NCBI GenBank assembly: GCA_964510515.1
Contig: CAZEAU010000009.1
Span: 1 to 64,000 of the forward strand
Source of the DNA: SURF-21 sp964510515
Lineage (GTDB): Bacteria; Actinomycetota; Geothermincolia; Geothermincolales; RBG-13-55-18
Length of the DNA: 64,000 bases
Direction: 5' to 3'
Shown: one piece after another, positions 49,258 to 58,521 of the stretch
Layout of the letters: each line of letters opens with the position of its first letter
Numbering within the stretch: the stretch's first letter is position 1
Position numbers and translations under genes: made by a program
Notes under the pieces: generated by a model
What the model saw: only the letters and a program-made list of their open reading frames with translations
Databases searched by the model: none
What the model was told of the DNA's origin: nothing

Positions 49258-51102
49258 TCAACTCCCCAGGGGCTCGATCTCCATCAGCATTTCGTCGTAC
49301 TCGACCCCCTCGCCGTGCTGCGCCACGATGCGCTTGACCGTGCCCGCGGCGGGGGAGGGGATCTCGTTGAAGAGCTTCATGACCTCGATGAGGCAGAGGG
49401 TCTGCCCCTCCTCGACCTCGTCCCCCTCGCTCACGAAGGGGGGCTCGCCCGGCGAGGGGGTGGCGTAGAAGGTGCCCACCATGGGGGCGCGCACCGCGAG
49501 CAGCCCCAGCTCCTCCCGCCGCTGCGGGGCCGCTCCCGCGCGCCCACCCGCGGGCGGCGCGGATATCCCCACCGCCTCGCCGCTCACCGCTCCGCCCAGG
49601 CTCACGGTGATGGTCAGGTTCTGCAGCGCCTGCGCGACCCCCTCGCTGACCAGGCTGGAGAGGTTGTCCGCCAGCTCGTCGATGGCGCCCTCTTCCAGGT
49701 AGGCGCGCTCGCGCTTCTCCATCTGCCGCAGCGGGGCCTCCTCGTCGTCGATCACGGGGTCCTTTCTCCAGCGGAAGAACTTGAGGGCGATGTCCGGGAA
49801 GATGGCGTAGGAGATGTAGTCCTCCTCCTTCTCCACCAGGTCCGGATCCAGTTCGCGCTTGGCCCGCGGCAGCTCGGGCCCGAGCATGTCGGCGGGGCGG
49901 CAGGTGATGGGCTCCTCGCCCTTCAGCGCCTTGCGCTTGAGCTCCTCGCCTATCTCTCCCGCCGGGCGCCCGTAGTATCCCTTGACGTAGTTCTCGATCT
50001 CGCGCGGGATGATCCGGTACCTCTCGCCCAAAAGGACGTTGAAGACGGCCTGGGTGCCCACCAGCTGGCTGGTGGGGGTGACCAGGGGCGGATAGCCCAT
50101 GTCCCTGCGCACCATGGGTATCTCCTCCAGCACCTCCTCCATGCGGTCGAGGGCGTTCTGCTGCTCCAGCTGCGCGATGAGGTTGGTGGCCATGCCCCCC
50201 GGTATCTGGTGGGAGATGACGGTGACGTCGATGATGGGCTGCTCCGCGCCCATGAGCTTGCGCTGCTTGGAGACCACCTCGAAGTACTCGGAGACGTCGC
50301 GGATGGCGCCGAAGTCCAGGTCCGGTTCGTGGGGGGTGCCCTTGAGCGAGGCCACCAGGCTCTCCGTCGCGGGCTGGCTGGTGTACAGGGCCAGGGGGGC
50401 GGCGGCGCAGTCCACCACGTCGGCCCCGGCTTCGATGGCCTTGATGTAGGAGGTGGAGGCCATGCCCGTGGAGGCATGGGAATGGAGTTGTATGGGCACC
50501 TGCAGGCTGTCCTTGAGCCGTTTCACCAGCTCGTAGGCGGCGTAGGGGGCGAGGATGCCCGACATATCCTTGATGCAGATGGAGTCCGAGCCCATCTCCA
50601 CCAGGGCCTTGGCCGTGTCCACGAAGTGGTCCATATCGTGCACGGGGCTGATGGTGTAGCAGATGGTGCCCTGGGCGTGCGCGCCCTCGCGCCTGGTGAC
50701 CTCGATGGACTTGCGCATGTTGCGCACGTCGTTGAGGGCGTCGAAGATACGGATGATGTCCATGCCGCCGGCCACGGCGCGCTTGATGAACTCCTCCACC
50801 AGGTCGTCCGCGAAGTTACGGTAGGCCACCAGGTTCTGCCCACGCAGCAGCATCTGCAGCTTGGTGCGCTTGAATTTCTCCCGCAGGCGGTGCAGGCGGT
50901 CCCAGGGGTCCTCGTTGAGATAGCGCATGCAGACGTCGAAGGTGGCTCCCCCCCAGACCTCGACGGAATGGTAGCCCACCTCGTCGATGCGGTCGGCGAT
51001 GGGGAGGATATCCGTGAGGTGCATGCGCGTGGCCCACAGCGACTGATGCGCGTCGCGCAGGGTGGTGTCGGTGATGCCGACTCGGCGCTCCCTCTTTTTC
51101 AT
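49258..51102 (-). CDS. pycB: carboxyltransferase-BCCP fusion (pyruvate carboxylase subunit B-like)
   Basis: A 614-residue protein. Residues about 8-280 form an HMGL-like TIM barrel with ITDTTLRDAHQSLWATRM, the metal-binding CIKDMSG and LHSHASTG loops, and the carboxylated-lysine-type region. The middle is the PycB helical domain. The C-terminal about 80 residues are a biotin carrier domain with EVMKLFNE, biotin Lys near 574. It transfers CO2 to pyruvate or a related 2-oxo acid; oxaloacetate decarboxylase alpha and methylmalonyl-CoA transcarboxylase 5S are relatives. The carrier part (PMVGTFYATPSPGEPPFV) looks AccB-like. ATG at 51102 follows AAGAGG. Confidence 0.9.
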   Translation of the reverse strand: MKKRERRVGITDTTLRDAHQSLWATRMHLTDILPIADRIDEVGYHSVEVWGGATFDVCMRYLNEDPWDRLHRLREKFKRTKLQMLLRGQNLVAYRNFADDLVEEFIKRAVAGGMDIIRIFDALNDVRNMRKSIEVTRREGAHAQGTICYTISPVHDMDHFVDTAKALVEMGSDSICIKDMSGILAPYAAYELVKRLKDSLQVPIQLHSHASTGMASTSYIKAIEAGADVVDCAAAPLALYTSQPATESLVASLKGTPHEPDLDFGAIRDVSEYFEVVSKQRKLMGAEQPIIDVTVISHQIPGGMATNLIAQLEQQNALDRMEEVLEEIPMVRRDMGYPPLVTPTSQLVGTQAVFNVLLGERYRIIPREIENYVKGYYGRPAGEIGEELKRKALKGEEPITCRPADMLGPELPRAKRELDPDLVEKEEDYISYAIFPDIALKFFRWRKDPVIDDEEAPLRQMEKRERAYLEEGAIDELADNLSSLVSEGVAQALQNLTITVSLGGAVSGEAVGISAPPAGGRAGAAPQRREELGLLAVRAPMVGTFYATPSPGEPPFVSEGDEVEEGQTLCLIEVMKLFNEIPSPAAGTVKRIVAQHGEGVEYDEMLMEIEPLGS

Positions 51103-51472
51103 CTCCACCTCTTTGCTGTTGTTGCGCGAAAGCGCATGTATCCCCGGCGGCTCTCAGGGCCCGGCCCCGCCGCGGGGGCCCGCCCGCCAATCCTTATAAT
51201 ACCCGCGTCAGCCGCCCGGCCGGTAGGGCGCCCTCAGCCTGCCCGCGTTTCAGGCTGACCTTCTACGTGATCCAGCCCGCCCGCCGCGGGCGCATGCGGC
51301 CTTCCCCTGCGAGGTCGCTAATATTTCAACAGCAGGGCCTGGCCCCTGTCAAGAAAACGCGCGCCGGGCGGGAGCGGCGGAGCCGCGGGCCGGGCGCGCC
51401 TGGGAGGAGGCGGCGCGAACTGCTAACATGGCCGCAGGGGCGCTCGGGGGGCCTGCAGCCGGGGAGAGAGAA
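51103..51472. other. divergent spacer between carboxylase operon and birA
   Basis: No gene is visible. On the minus strand TATTATAAGG near 51191-51201 is a weak -10 candidate for the carboxylase operon; on the plus strand TAATAT near 51319 could serve birA. Neither has a clear -35. Confidence 0.3.
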
Positions 51473-52258
51473 ATGAGGGAAGGCGCAGCGCGCGCAAACG
51501 GCCCGCGGCCGCCCCGTTGGGACGTCCGCGCATACGAGAGCCTGGACTCCACCAACCTGGAGGCGAGGAGGCTGCTGGCCGCCGGGGCCTCCCCCGGGCT
51601 GGTGGTCGTCGCCCGCCATCAGAGCGGCGGCAGGGGGAGGCTGGGGAGGGGCTGGCTGGACCTTCCGGGCAAGAGCCTGCTGGTCAGCCTGGCCCTGGAG
51701 GGCGTGGGCGGCCCCGAGCCATCCGTCCTGGTCGCCCTCTCCGCGCGTGCGGCCATCGTGGCACAGGGCGGAGTGGGCCCGCGCCTGAAGTGGCCCAACG
51801 ACCTGGTGTACGGGCGCGCCAAGGCGGGCGGCATCCTCTCCGAGGCCTGCCGCAGCGCCGCCGCGCCGCGCGGCGCGGACCTGACCGTGGTGGGCCTGGG
51901 GCTCAACGTGGCCTACCTGCCGGGGGAGCTGGGCATGGAGGCCAAGCTGCCGCCCACGTCCCTGCTCATCGAGGAGGGGATGATATGGGACCCCGCCGAC
52001 CTGCTGCAGGCCCTGCTGCGCGAGCTGGAGGCGCGCCTGCAAAAGGCGCGCGGGGAATGGATGCAGGAATACCGGGAGCACCTGGCCTTTCGGGGGGAGG
52101 CGGTGAAGGTGCGCGCGCCTTATGCCCTCAGCGGCGGCGCGGGCGGCACCGAGGATTTCGCGGCCGTGCTGCAGGGAGTGGACGAGGCGGGGAACCTGCT
52201 CCTCGCGGCCGGGGGAAGGACGCTGCGCCTCGCCTCCGGGGACGTCCTCCCGGCGTGA
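51473..52258 (+). CDS. birA: biotin--[biotin carboxyl-carrier protein] ligase
   Basis: A 261-residue class I biotin protein ligase without the N-terminal DNA-binding domain. Motifs are ESLDSTNLEAR, the biotinyl-AMP loop QSGGRGRLGRGW, KWPNDLVY and AKAGGILSE, then GLGLNV, and an SH3-like C-terminal domain (FRGEAVKVR to LASGDVLPA). It attaches biotin to the carrier domain encoded divergently next door. ATG at 51473 follows GGGGAGAGAG; an upstream ATG at 51428 would add only low-complexity residues. Confidence 0.93.
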   Translation: MREGAARANGPRPPRWDVRAYESLDSTNLEARRLLAAGASPGLVVVARHQSGGRGRLGRGWLDLPGKSLLVSLALEGVGGPEPSVLVALSARAAIVAQGGVGPRLKWPNDLVYGRAKAGGILSEACRSAAAPRGADLTVVGLGLNVAYLPGELGMEAKLPPTSLLIEEGMIWDPADLLQALLRELEARLQKARGEWMQEYREHLAFRGEAVKVRAPYALSGGAGGTEDFAAVLQGVDEAGNLLLAAGGRTLRLASGDVLPA

Positions 52259-52358
52259 GCGCGCGGCGGCGAGGGCGTTCCTGCGACGGGGCCGGTTGAG
52301 GGTGAGCGTGGCTATGCTCTCCGCCACCTCGACCAGGGGCTCCGCTTCCCCCTGCATA

Positions 52359-52727
52359 TTATTCCCCGGCCGGCTCCTTGCCGCGCTTACGCCGGGTGCG
52401 CGGCGGCCGCCCCCGTTCCTTCTGCGCCTTGTCGAGCTCCTTGCGCAGCATCCTCTCGCGCATGGTCTCGCCGCGCCGCCCGATGAGGTAGGCGAAGATG
52501 TGGAAGCAGAGCCCTATGCCCCATCCGATCATGACCCATACCGGCCAGAAGCAGTCCGAGTTCGAGTCCGCCCTCGTGAGCGCCCAGATGAGGACGAGAA
52601 AAGCGCTCACGATGATGTAGGCGGCGATGTGGGAGTAGAGGACCATTTTCTGGCTCAGCCGCTTCTCCGCCTTCTCCCTGGCCTCCTCCGTCAGCACGGG
52701 GGTGGGCGGCTGCTGTCCCTGTTCCAT
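52359..52727 (-). CDS. 2TM-domain membrane protein
   Basis: A 122-residue protein with the 2TM layout: EKRLSQKMVLYSHIAAYIIVSAFLVLIWALT as the first membrane helix, WPVWVMIGWGIGLCFHIFAYLIG as the second, and a basic tail RERMLRKELDKAQKERGRPP. Many actinobacterial sensor or regulatory proteins contain this module, and standalone forms have no known role. ATG at 52727 follows GGAAGGAG. It is convergent with birA. Confidence 0.82.
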   Translation of the reverse strand: MEQGQQPPTPVLTEEAREKAEKRLSQKMVLYSHIAAYIIVSAFLVLIWALTRADSNSDCFWPVWVMIGWGIGLCFHIFAYLIGRRGETMRERMLRKELDKAQKERGRPPRTRRKRGKEPAGE

Positions 52728-52931
52728 GCGCACCACTCCTTCCAGGCTCACGCCTCGCCTTAATACATGTCTCCATAGTAATCGAAGCGGGCGGATATGT
52801 CCTTGCGGCGACCGCCCGGCGAGCTGCGCCGTTCTGCGCAAGGAAGGCGGCGGCCGGTTTGACACCGCCCCCGCACGCATACATAATTACGAGCCGACGG
52901 GGGTTTGCGGGAGCAGGGAGGCGAGAGCAAA

Positions 52932-53432
52932 GTGGCGAACGAGGAGCACCTGAAGATACTGAGGAAGGGCGTAAAGGCCTGGAACGAGTGGAGGCGGGAG
53001 GACCGGGAGACCATACCCGACCTCTACGGGGCCGACTTGCGCGGCATGGACCTCACTTACATCCACCTCATGCGCACGAACCTGGGGGAATGCGACCTCT
53101 CCGGAACCATTCTGCGCAAGGCTTTCATGGTCGGGGCTTACCTGCACGGAGCTTTGCTCGTGGAAACCGACCTCGAGGGAGCCGACATGCGCGGCTGCCA
53201 CCTCTCCGAGGCCAGGCTGGCGGGCGCCAGGATGGCCGGGGCCGTGCTCAACAAGGCCTTGGCGGTGGGGGTGGATTTCAGCGGCTGCGATATGGAATCG
53301 GTGATGATGCTGGGGACCAACCTGGAGGGTTCCGATTTCACCGGCGCCGTCATGACCGACGTCGACCTCACCGACGCCAGGCTCGCGGGCATCGTCGTCG
53401 AGGGCGTTAAGGGCTACCGCTTCCGCAAGTGA
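52932..53432 (+). CDS. pentapeptide-repeat protein
   Basis: A 166-residue protein. After a helical head (NEEHLKILRKGVKAWNEWRRE) the chain runs in A-(D/N)-L-x-x repeats from about residue 35 to 155 (GADLRGMDLTYIHLMRTNLG, LEGADMRGCHLSEARLAG and so on), which fold into a right-handed quadrilateral beta helix. The function of such proteins varies and is often unknown. The head-plus-repeat layout is common in cyanobacteria and actinobacteria. GTG at 52932 follows GGGAGGCGAG. Confidence 0.88.
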   Translation: MANEEHLKILRKGVKAWNEWRREDRETIPDLYGADLRGMDLTYIHLMRTNLGECDLSGTILRKAFMVGAYLHGALLVETDLEGADMRGCHLSEARLAGARMAGAVLNKALAVGVDFSGCDMESVMMLGTNLEGSDFTGAVMTDVDLTDARLAGIVVEGVKGYRFRK

Positions 53433-53482
53433 AACGGCGGGGCAAGGGCAGGGCCCGGCGCGCCGCCGCCCCCCTCGCTCGC

Positions 53483-54325
53483 TTAATACGCGCCATGTGG
53501 AAAGGTGTTCACCTTCGCCGGCGCCAGGCGCCGGTACATCTCGATGCCCCTCCACGGCTCCCCCAGGATGCCGTCGTGTATGGCCCAAGCGCGGCCGCGC
53601 ACCGTCTTCTCCGCGCCCGGAAGCCGGAAGGGCGTGCTGCCGTCCAGCTTCTTGAAGTACTCGCCGCCAGGCTCGAACCCCTCGTTTATCTCCTCCATCT
53701 TGCGGCGGCCGCGGATGTAGTTGAAGCCGTAGGCCTCGAAGATGATGGCGTTGTTGTAGGCGAGGGGCTCCACGAGTATCATGTCCTGCCCCATGGCGGA
53801 GATGAAGGACCAGGCAATGGGGACGAAATGCCTGAGCAGGCGCAGGCCCCTCCTCACCTGCCCCGGGGTCAGTCCCGCCTCCATGGCCCGGATCTCCTCG
53901 GGGATGTTGCGCCTGACGGTGGCGAACTTCGTCCTGCGGCCGCTCTCGTCGATGTCGGTGTCATAGCGGGGGGCGTGGGGGTCGTTGATGATGAGGAAGT
54001 TGATTTCGACCTTGAAGAAGGCGGTGTCCTCTATCTCCAGGAAGAAGATGCAGTCCTGGTCCCGCGGGCGCTCCCTGACCTCGATGATGGCATAGGTGCT
54101 CTGGGGGTGGGCTTTGACCTCGACCACCTTTTCTCCCTGCCGGTCGAGGAGGGTCTCGCGGTCGATGCCGAAACGCTCGAACACCTGGACGGGGATCAGG
54201 CGGGAATAGAGATGCTCCTTCGCCTCCTCCTCCAGCTGGTTGAGGTCGTGGATGTTGCGGCGGGGGGCGTCCGCAGGGAGGGCCTTGAACGCGTGCGCTA
54301 TGTCGCCGGAGCCGTTGTCTTCCAT
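53483..54325 (-). CDS. conserved-looking protein of unknown function
   Basis: A 280-residue soluble protein. It has IHDLNQLEEEAKEHLYSRLI near the N-terminus, mixed beta strands in the middle (YAIIEVRERPRDQDCIFFLEI, FFKVEINFLIINDP), then helical LRLLRHFVPIAWSFI and a C-terminal PGAEKTVRGRAWAIHDGILG. No catalytic motif or known domain is recognised, and no signal peptide. ATG at 54325 follows GGAGG. It is the last gene in line with the GMC oxidoreductase pair, but lies about 200 bp from it, so it may be independent. Confidence 0.75.
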   Translation of the reverse strand: MEDNGSGDIAHAFKALPADAPRRNIHDLNQLEEEAKEHLYSRLIPVQVFERFGIDRETLLDRQGEKVVEVKAHPQSTYAIIEVRERPRDQDCIFFLEIEDTAFFKVEINFLIINDPHAPRYDTDIDESGRRTKFATVRRNIPEEIRAMEAGLTPGQVRRGLRLLRHFVPIAWSFISAMGQDMILVEPLAYNNAIIFEAYGFNYIRGRRKMEEINEGFEPGGEYFKKLDGSTPFRLPGAEKTVRGRAWAIHDGILGEPWRGIEMYRRLAPAKVNTFPHGAY

Positions 54326-54521
54326 GGCTGTCAACCTCCGCCCCCCAGATTATACGCGGGCGCCCCGGCCTTCAAGTCCGCGACGGGCGCCCGCCCCGGC
54401 CGGGCCCGCCCCCTCCCCGTCCTCCGCCCCTCATGCGGCGCCGGAGCGCTCGCGCCGCCTGCCGCCGCCCCCATCGCCCGGGGGCTCGCCGCAGCGGCGG
54501 CGCGAGCCGGGCTTTACCCCG

Positions 54522-56051
54522 TCAGGGCTGCGAGAGGCGGTCGTCTATGAAGCCGGCGCAGCGCATGGCCATGGCCATGATGGTGAGCTGCGGGTTGACC
54601 CCGGGCGAGGAAGGGAGCACGCTGCCGTCGCAGATGTAGAGGTCCTCCACGTCCCAGCTCTCGCAGGTGTGATTGACCACGGACCAGGTGGGGTCGCTCC
54701 CCATGCGGCAGGTGCCGAGGGGGTGATAAGCGCTCATGGCCAGAATGTCGGTGGCGCGCACGCGGGCGCGCTCCAAGCGCTTGAGGTCGCGCAGGCTCGT
54801 GAGCTCGTAGTGCCCCGCGAAGGGGGTGAAGACCTTCTTCGCCCCCGCGGCGAACCATATCTCCGCCATGAGCACCGTGGCCGCCTTGGCTTTGAGCAAA
54901 TCCTTCCCGCGCAGCATGTAGAGCATGCCGGGGCTGTAGCCGGGGCGGTGCAGGTCCACCACCCGTCCCCAGGAATCGCTCTCCGAGATCATGCCGCCGA
55001 AGATGCCCATGTCGGGGTACCGGGCCATGAGCGACGCGCTGCGCTTCCCGGCATAGGGGAAGGCCAGGGAGTGTATCTCCGGGGGCACGGTGCCCCCTTC
55101 CAGGGTGATGCCCTCGTGCTTGAACTCGTCCACGTAGCAGCACTGGGGGATGCCCTTGGGGGGGCCCATATGCTCGCCCATGAGCGCTATGGTCTGGGTG
55201 GCGGGATGGATCTGCAGGTTCCTCCCCACCTGGCCGCTGGAATTGGCCAGTTTCTGCTTGAGCAGGAAGAAGGGGGAGTAGATGGCGCCCGCGGCCAGCA
55301 CGGTTACCTTCGATTCCACCTCGATGCGGCGGCCGCTGGGCCGCCCCGTCGCGGGGTCGATGAAAAAGCCGGTGACGCCGGCGGCGCGCCCGCCGGACAT
55401 GCGGATGCCGTCGGCGCGGCAGCGGGTGTAGATGTCCGCGCCCGACTTCACCGCGTCGGGCACGAAGGAGACGTCCACGCTCTGCTTGGACCCGGAGGGG
55501 CAGCCGAATACGCAGGAGCCGAAGCCTTCGCATTCCTTGGCGTTGCGCGGCAGCCAGCCGCAGGAGAGCCCCAGCTTCTCCGCCCCGGCCAGGAAGGTGT
55601 TGCCTACCTTGCCCGCCACCTCGGGGTCGGCCCGCTTGACGAAGAGGAACTCCTCCAGGTGCCCGTAGATGAGGTTCAGCTCCTCCTCGCTGATGTCGCC
55701 GAGGCCGTGGGTGAGATGCCATTTTTTGAGCACCGGCCGCAGCATCCTCAGCGCCGTGCCCGAGTTCACCGTGGTGGTGCCGCCCACCGTCTTGCCCAGG
55801 GGCAGGAGGACGAAAGGCACGCCGATGGTCAGGGTCTGGGCCGCATCGCGGTAGAGCTTGATATAGGCCTGCGAGGGGTCGACGTTGAAGTCCTCGCGGG
55901 TGAAGTAGCCCCCTTCCTCGAGCACCACCACGGAGTACCCCTCGCCCGCCAGTTCCCTGGCGATGGGCCCTCCGCCCGCGCCGCTGCCGATGATGACCAC
56001 GTCGGCGGAACGCGACACGTCGCCCTTGATGTCCTGCGGCGCGAGTATCAT
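54522..56051 (-). CDS. GMC-family FAD oxidoreductase
   Basis: A 509-residue GMC (glucose-methanol-choline) flavoenzyme. The FAD fold is VVIIGSGAGGGPIARELAG (about 18-36) with VVVLEEGGYF. GGTTTVNSGTALR matches the flavin-contact loop, and a Cys-rich GFGSCVFGCPSGSKQS lies midway. The catalytic region is SAYHPLGTCRMG with SSPGVNPQLTIMAMA at the C-terminus, supplying the His-Asn pair. It oxidises an alcohol, perhaps a lipid or sterol as in related long-chain alcohol oxidases. It overlaps the small-subunit gene by four bases. Confidence 0.92.
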   Translation of the reverse strand: MILAPQDIKGDVSRSADVVIIGSGAGGGPIARELAGEGYSVVVLEEGGYFTREDFNVDPSQAYIKLYRDAAQTLTIGVPFVLLPLGKTVGGTTTVNSGTALRMLRPVLKKWHLTHGLGDISEEELNLIYGHLEEFLFVKRADPEVAGKVGNTFLAGAEKLGLSCGWLPRNAKECEGFGSCVFGCPSGSKQSVDVSFVPDAVKSGADIYTRCRADGIRMSGGRAAGVTGFFIDPATGRPSGRRIEVESKVTVLAAGAIYSPFFLLKQKLANSSGQVGRNLQIHPATQTIALMGEHMGPPKGIPQCCYVDEFKHEGITLEGGTVPPEIHSLAFPYAGKRSASLMARYPDMGIFGGMISESDSWGRVVDLHRPGYSPGMLYMLRGKDLLKAKAATVLMAEIWFAAGAKKVFTPFAGHYELTSLRDLKRLERARVRATDILAMSAYHPLGTCRMGSDPTWSVVNHTCESWDVEDLYICDGSVLPSSPGVNPQLTIMAMAMRCAGFIDDRLSQP

Positions 56052-56485
56052 GGCTGTGCCTCCTGCTTGGGGGGGAGATCTCGGTCACGGGTGACCACGC
56101 GCAGGTCGGACTCCGCCTTGAGCGCCCGGGAATCGAAGCCCAGGGGGATGGCCACCTCCGGCCTGCGGTAGTAGGACATGAGCAGGGGGAGGCCGAGCAG
56201 CACGCCCACGCCCCGCAGCAGGGGGTTGCGGGAGGACATGAGGCGGTTGAGCAATTCCTCCTGCCCGTCCGGCCCCAGGCGCGAGAACGGCCTGCCCTTG
56301 AGCAGCAGCGAAAGGGCGCGCAGGGACCAGTTGCACACGAAGAAGATGACCTTCAATTCCGCCGCGCCCGCCGCGAAGTATTCCTCGATGAACTCCATCT
56401 GCCCCGTGGGGTCCGGGGGCGGCAAGCCCTCGGCTTCGCCGATATAAGCTACCATCAATTCCTGCATCTGTCGGCGTGATACCAT
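56048..56485 (-). CDS. small subunit-like partner of the GMC oxidoreductase
   Basis: A 145-residue helical protein. Its position directly before a GMC gene with an ATGA overlap, its length and the EYFAAGAAELKVIFFVCNWSL and RPFSRLGPDGQEELLNRLM pattern match gluconate 2-dehydrogenase subunit 3-like partners. Those are often exported by the Tat system, but no twin-arginine signal is seen here (only an RR in MVSRRQ), so the pair is probably cytosolic. It may stabilise the large subunit or guide it to the membrane. Confidence 0.72.
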   Translation of the reverse strand: MVSRRQMQELMVAYIGEAEGLPPPDPTGQMEFIEEYFAAGAAELKVIFFVCNWSLRALSLLLKGRPFSRLGPDGQEELLNRLMSSRNPLLRGVGVLLGLPLLMSYYRRPEVAIPLGFDSRALKAESDLRVVTRDRDLPPKQEAQP

Positions 56486-56643
56486 CTCTGCTTTTCCTCC
56501 TCCCTCGGGTCGGCCTTACCGTGCTGTCGCGGCGGGGCGCAGGCACCGCTGTGCGGCTCGCCGTGGAGCGTACTGATATTATCACACCGCGCTCTGCTTG
56601 GCTTGCCGTCGCGGGCATGCGGTCCGTGCCGCCTGATATGGCC

Positions 56644-56652
56644 TGATATAAT
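56644..56652 (+). promoter_or_regulatory. extended -10 promoter of the alpha/beta hydrolase gene
   Basis: TGATATAAT (TG-n-TATAAT) lies 56 bp before the ATG at 56708 in a short direct repeat (CCTGATATGGCCTGATATAA). There is no clear -35, and no other feature in this divergent spacer. Confidence 0.5.
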
Positions 56653-56707
56653 GGCATCCGACATCGGCGGGGAAGATGGACCGTGAACCACGCAGGGGGA
56701 GGGTGAA

Positions 56708-57622
56708 ATGAAGGGGGATAGCGCGCATCGGCAAGCCTATGTCAGGGAAGACCACCATTTCAAGAGCGGGGGAAAGCGCTGCGCCGCGTGGCTCTACCTT
56801 CCGCACGGAAAGGAGAAACCGCCGCTGGTGGTCATGGCCCATGGCTTCGGGGCCCAGAGAGATTTCGGCCTGCCCCCCTTCGCGGAGAGGTTCGCGCAGC
56901 GCGGCATGGCCGTATTCCTCTTCGACTACCGCGGCTTCGGCGCCAGCGAGGGAGAGCCGCGCAACCTGGTCAACCCGTGGCGGCACCTGCGGGACTGGAA
57001 GGCCGCCGTGGCCTATGTGCGCAAACTGGCGCAGGTGGACGGGGGCAGGGTAGCCCTGTGGGGGTCGTCCTACAGCGGTGGGCACGTCATGGTCACCGCC
57101 GCGCGCGACGGGGGCATCGCCGCCATCTGCGCGCAGGTCCCCTTCGTAGACGGCATCACCTCGGCGTGGTGGACGGGGGTCAGGCATGCCGCGCAGGCCA
57201 CCTTGGCCGTGGCCCGGGACCTGTTGCGCCTCTTCACCCTGCGCGGCTCCTACCGCGTGCCCATAATCTCCACCCCCGACGCCTTCGGCATCCTCAACAC
57301 CCCCGATTGCATGGAGGGCTACATGGCCATGGTCCCCGAGGATACGACGTGGAGAAACGAGTGTCCCGCGCGGGCCGCCCTGCAGCTCCTGCTCTACCGC
57401 CCCATCTCCCGCGCGAGGGAGGTGAACTGCCCGGCCCTGGTCATCATGGGGGAGAAGGACAGCCTCATCTATCCCCCGGCGGTGGAGCGGGCGGCCTCCC
57501 GCATGCGGGAGGCGTGCATCCTCCACCTGCCCGTGGGCCATTTCGACATCTACGCGGGCGAGTGGTTCGAGGAGGTGGTGGAGAGACAGGGCGAGTTTCT
57601 CGCCCGCCGCCTCGGCGCCTGA
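56708..57622 (+). CDS. alpha/beta hydrolase
   Basis: A 304-residue serine hydrolase-type protein. It has VVMAHGFGAQRDFGLPPFAERF (oxyanion side), FLFDYRGFGASEGEP, the nucleophile elbow GSSYSGGH, the acid in IMGEKDSLI and His in PVGHFDIY. The pattern is that of small esterase or peptidase-like hydrolases acting on unknown esters. A cap insert lies between the nucleophile and acid. ATG follows GGGGGAGGG. The enoyl-CoA hydratase gene starts 110 bp after it on the same strand. Confidence 0.88.
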   Translation: MKGDSAHRQAYVREDHHFKSGGKRCAAWLYLPHGKEKPPLVVMAHGFGAQRDFGLPPFAERFAQRGMAVFLFDYRGFGASEGEPRNLVNPWRHLRDWKAAVAYVRKLAQVDGGRVALWGSSYSGGHVMVTAARDGGIAAICAQVPFVDGITSAWWTGVRHAAQATLAVARDLLRLFTLRGSYRVPIISTPDAFGILNTPDCMEGYMAMVPEDTTWRNECPARAALQLLLYRPISRAREVNCPALVIMGEKDSLIYPPAVERAASRMREACILHLPVGHFDIYAGEWFEEVVERQGEFLARRLGA

Positions 57623-57732
57623 GCGCGCGGGGCCGGGGCTGCGCGGCCACCATCGACCCTCCCCGGGGTCGGGAAGAGCAGGGGGCGGTTCAGCCTTACC
57701 TTCAGCGATGTATGCGGCAGGGAGGTGTGCAC

Positions 57733-58509
57733 ATGGAGGTCGAAGTCGAGCGCAGCGGCAAGGTCTGCACGGTCATCATCAACCGGCCCGAGGTGAAGAA
57801 CGCCATAGATTACGAGACCTCCAGGCAGCTCGCCGAGGCATTCCGCGCCTTCGAGGCGGACGATTCGGCGTACGTGGCGGTGCTCTGGGGGGCGCACGGC
57901 ACCTTCTGCGCCGGTGCCGACCTCAAGGCGCTGGCGGCTGACCCCTTACGGGAGGCGCAGCGCCTCAGCGAGGACATGGAGGCGGATGGCCCCCTGGGGC
58001 CGACGCGTATGCTCCTCTCCAAACCCGTGATCGCGGCCATTTCCGGTTACTGCGTGGCGGGGGGCGTGGAGCTGGCGATATGGTGCGACCTGAGGGTGGC
58101 GGAGGAGGACGCCGTGCTGGGCATCTTCGAGCGCCGCTTCGGCGTGCCGCTCATCGACGGCGGCACGCAGCGCCTGCCGCGCCTCATCGGCATGAGCCGC
58201 GCCATGGACATGATCCTCACCGGGCGCCCCGTGGGGGCGCGGGAGGCGCTGGAGATAGGGCTGGTCAATCGCGTCGTGGAAAAAGGGAAGTCCCGCGATG
58301 CCGCCGAGGAAATCGCCGCACGGCTCTGCGAGTTTCCCCAGACCTGTATGCGCAACGACCGCGAGGCTCTTTACCGCGGCATCGGCCAGCCTTTCGGCGC
58401 CGGTCTGGAGCTTGAGTACAAGCTCGGCATCAAGACTCTGGAGAGCGGGGAGACCGTTTCCGGCGCAGGTCGTTTCACCCGGGGCGAGGGCAAACACGGA
58501 ATCTTCTAG
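57733..58509 (+). CDS. enoyl-CoA hydratase/isomerase family protein
   Basis: A 258-residue crotonase. The oxyanion-hole segments are GTFCAGADLKALA and ISGYCVAGGVELA, and the CoA- and base-bearing region reads FGVPLIDGGTQRLPRLIG, followed by GLVNRVVEKGK. It hydrates or isomerises an enoyl-CoA, consistent with the lipid-type enzymes elsewhere in the window. ATG at 57733 lies seven bases after GGAGG. It ends 12 bp before the convergent SHMT-like gene. Confidence 0.9.
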   Translation: MEVEVERSGKVCTVIINRPEVKNAIDYETSRQLAEAFRAFEADDSAYVAVLWGAHGTFCAGADLKALAADPLREAQRLSEDMEADGPLGPTRMLLSKPVIAAISGYCVAGGVELAIWCDLRVAEEDAVLGIFERRFGVPLIDGGTQRLPRLIGMSRAMDMILTGRPVGAREALEIGLVNRVVEKGKSRDAAEEIAARLCEFPQTCMRNDREALYRGIGQPFGAGLELEYKLGIKTLESGETVSGAGRFTRGEGKHGIF

Positions 58510-58521
58510 CGAGGCCAGCTT

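Noticed and set aside
47884..51258. Very long open frame antisense to the biotin carboxylase and carboxyltransferase genes
   Set aside because: It is a GC-rich antisense shadow; the opposite strand has clear enzyme motifs throughout.
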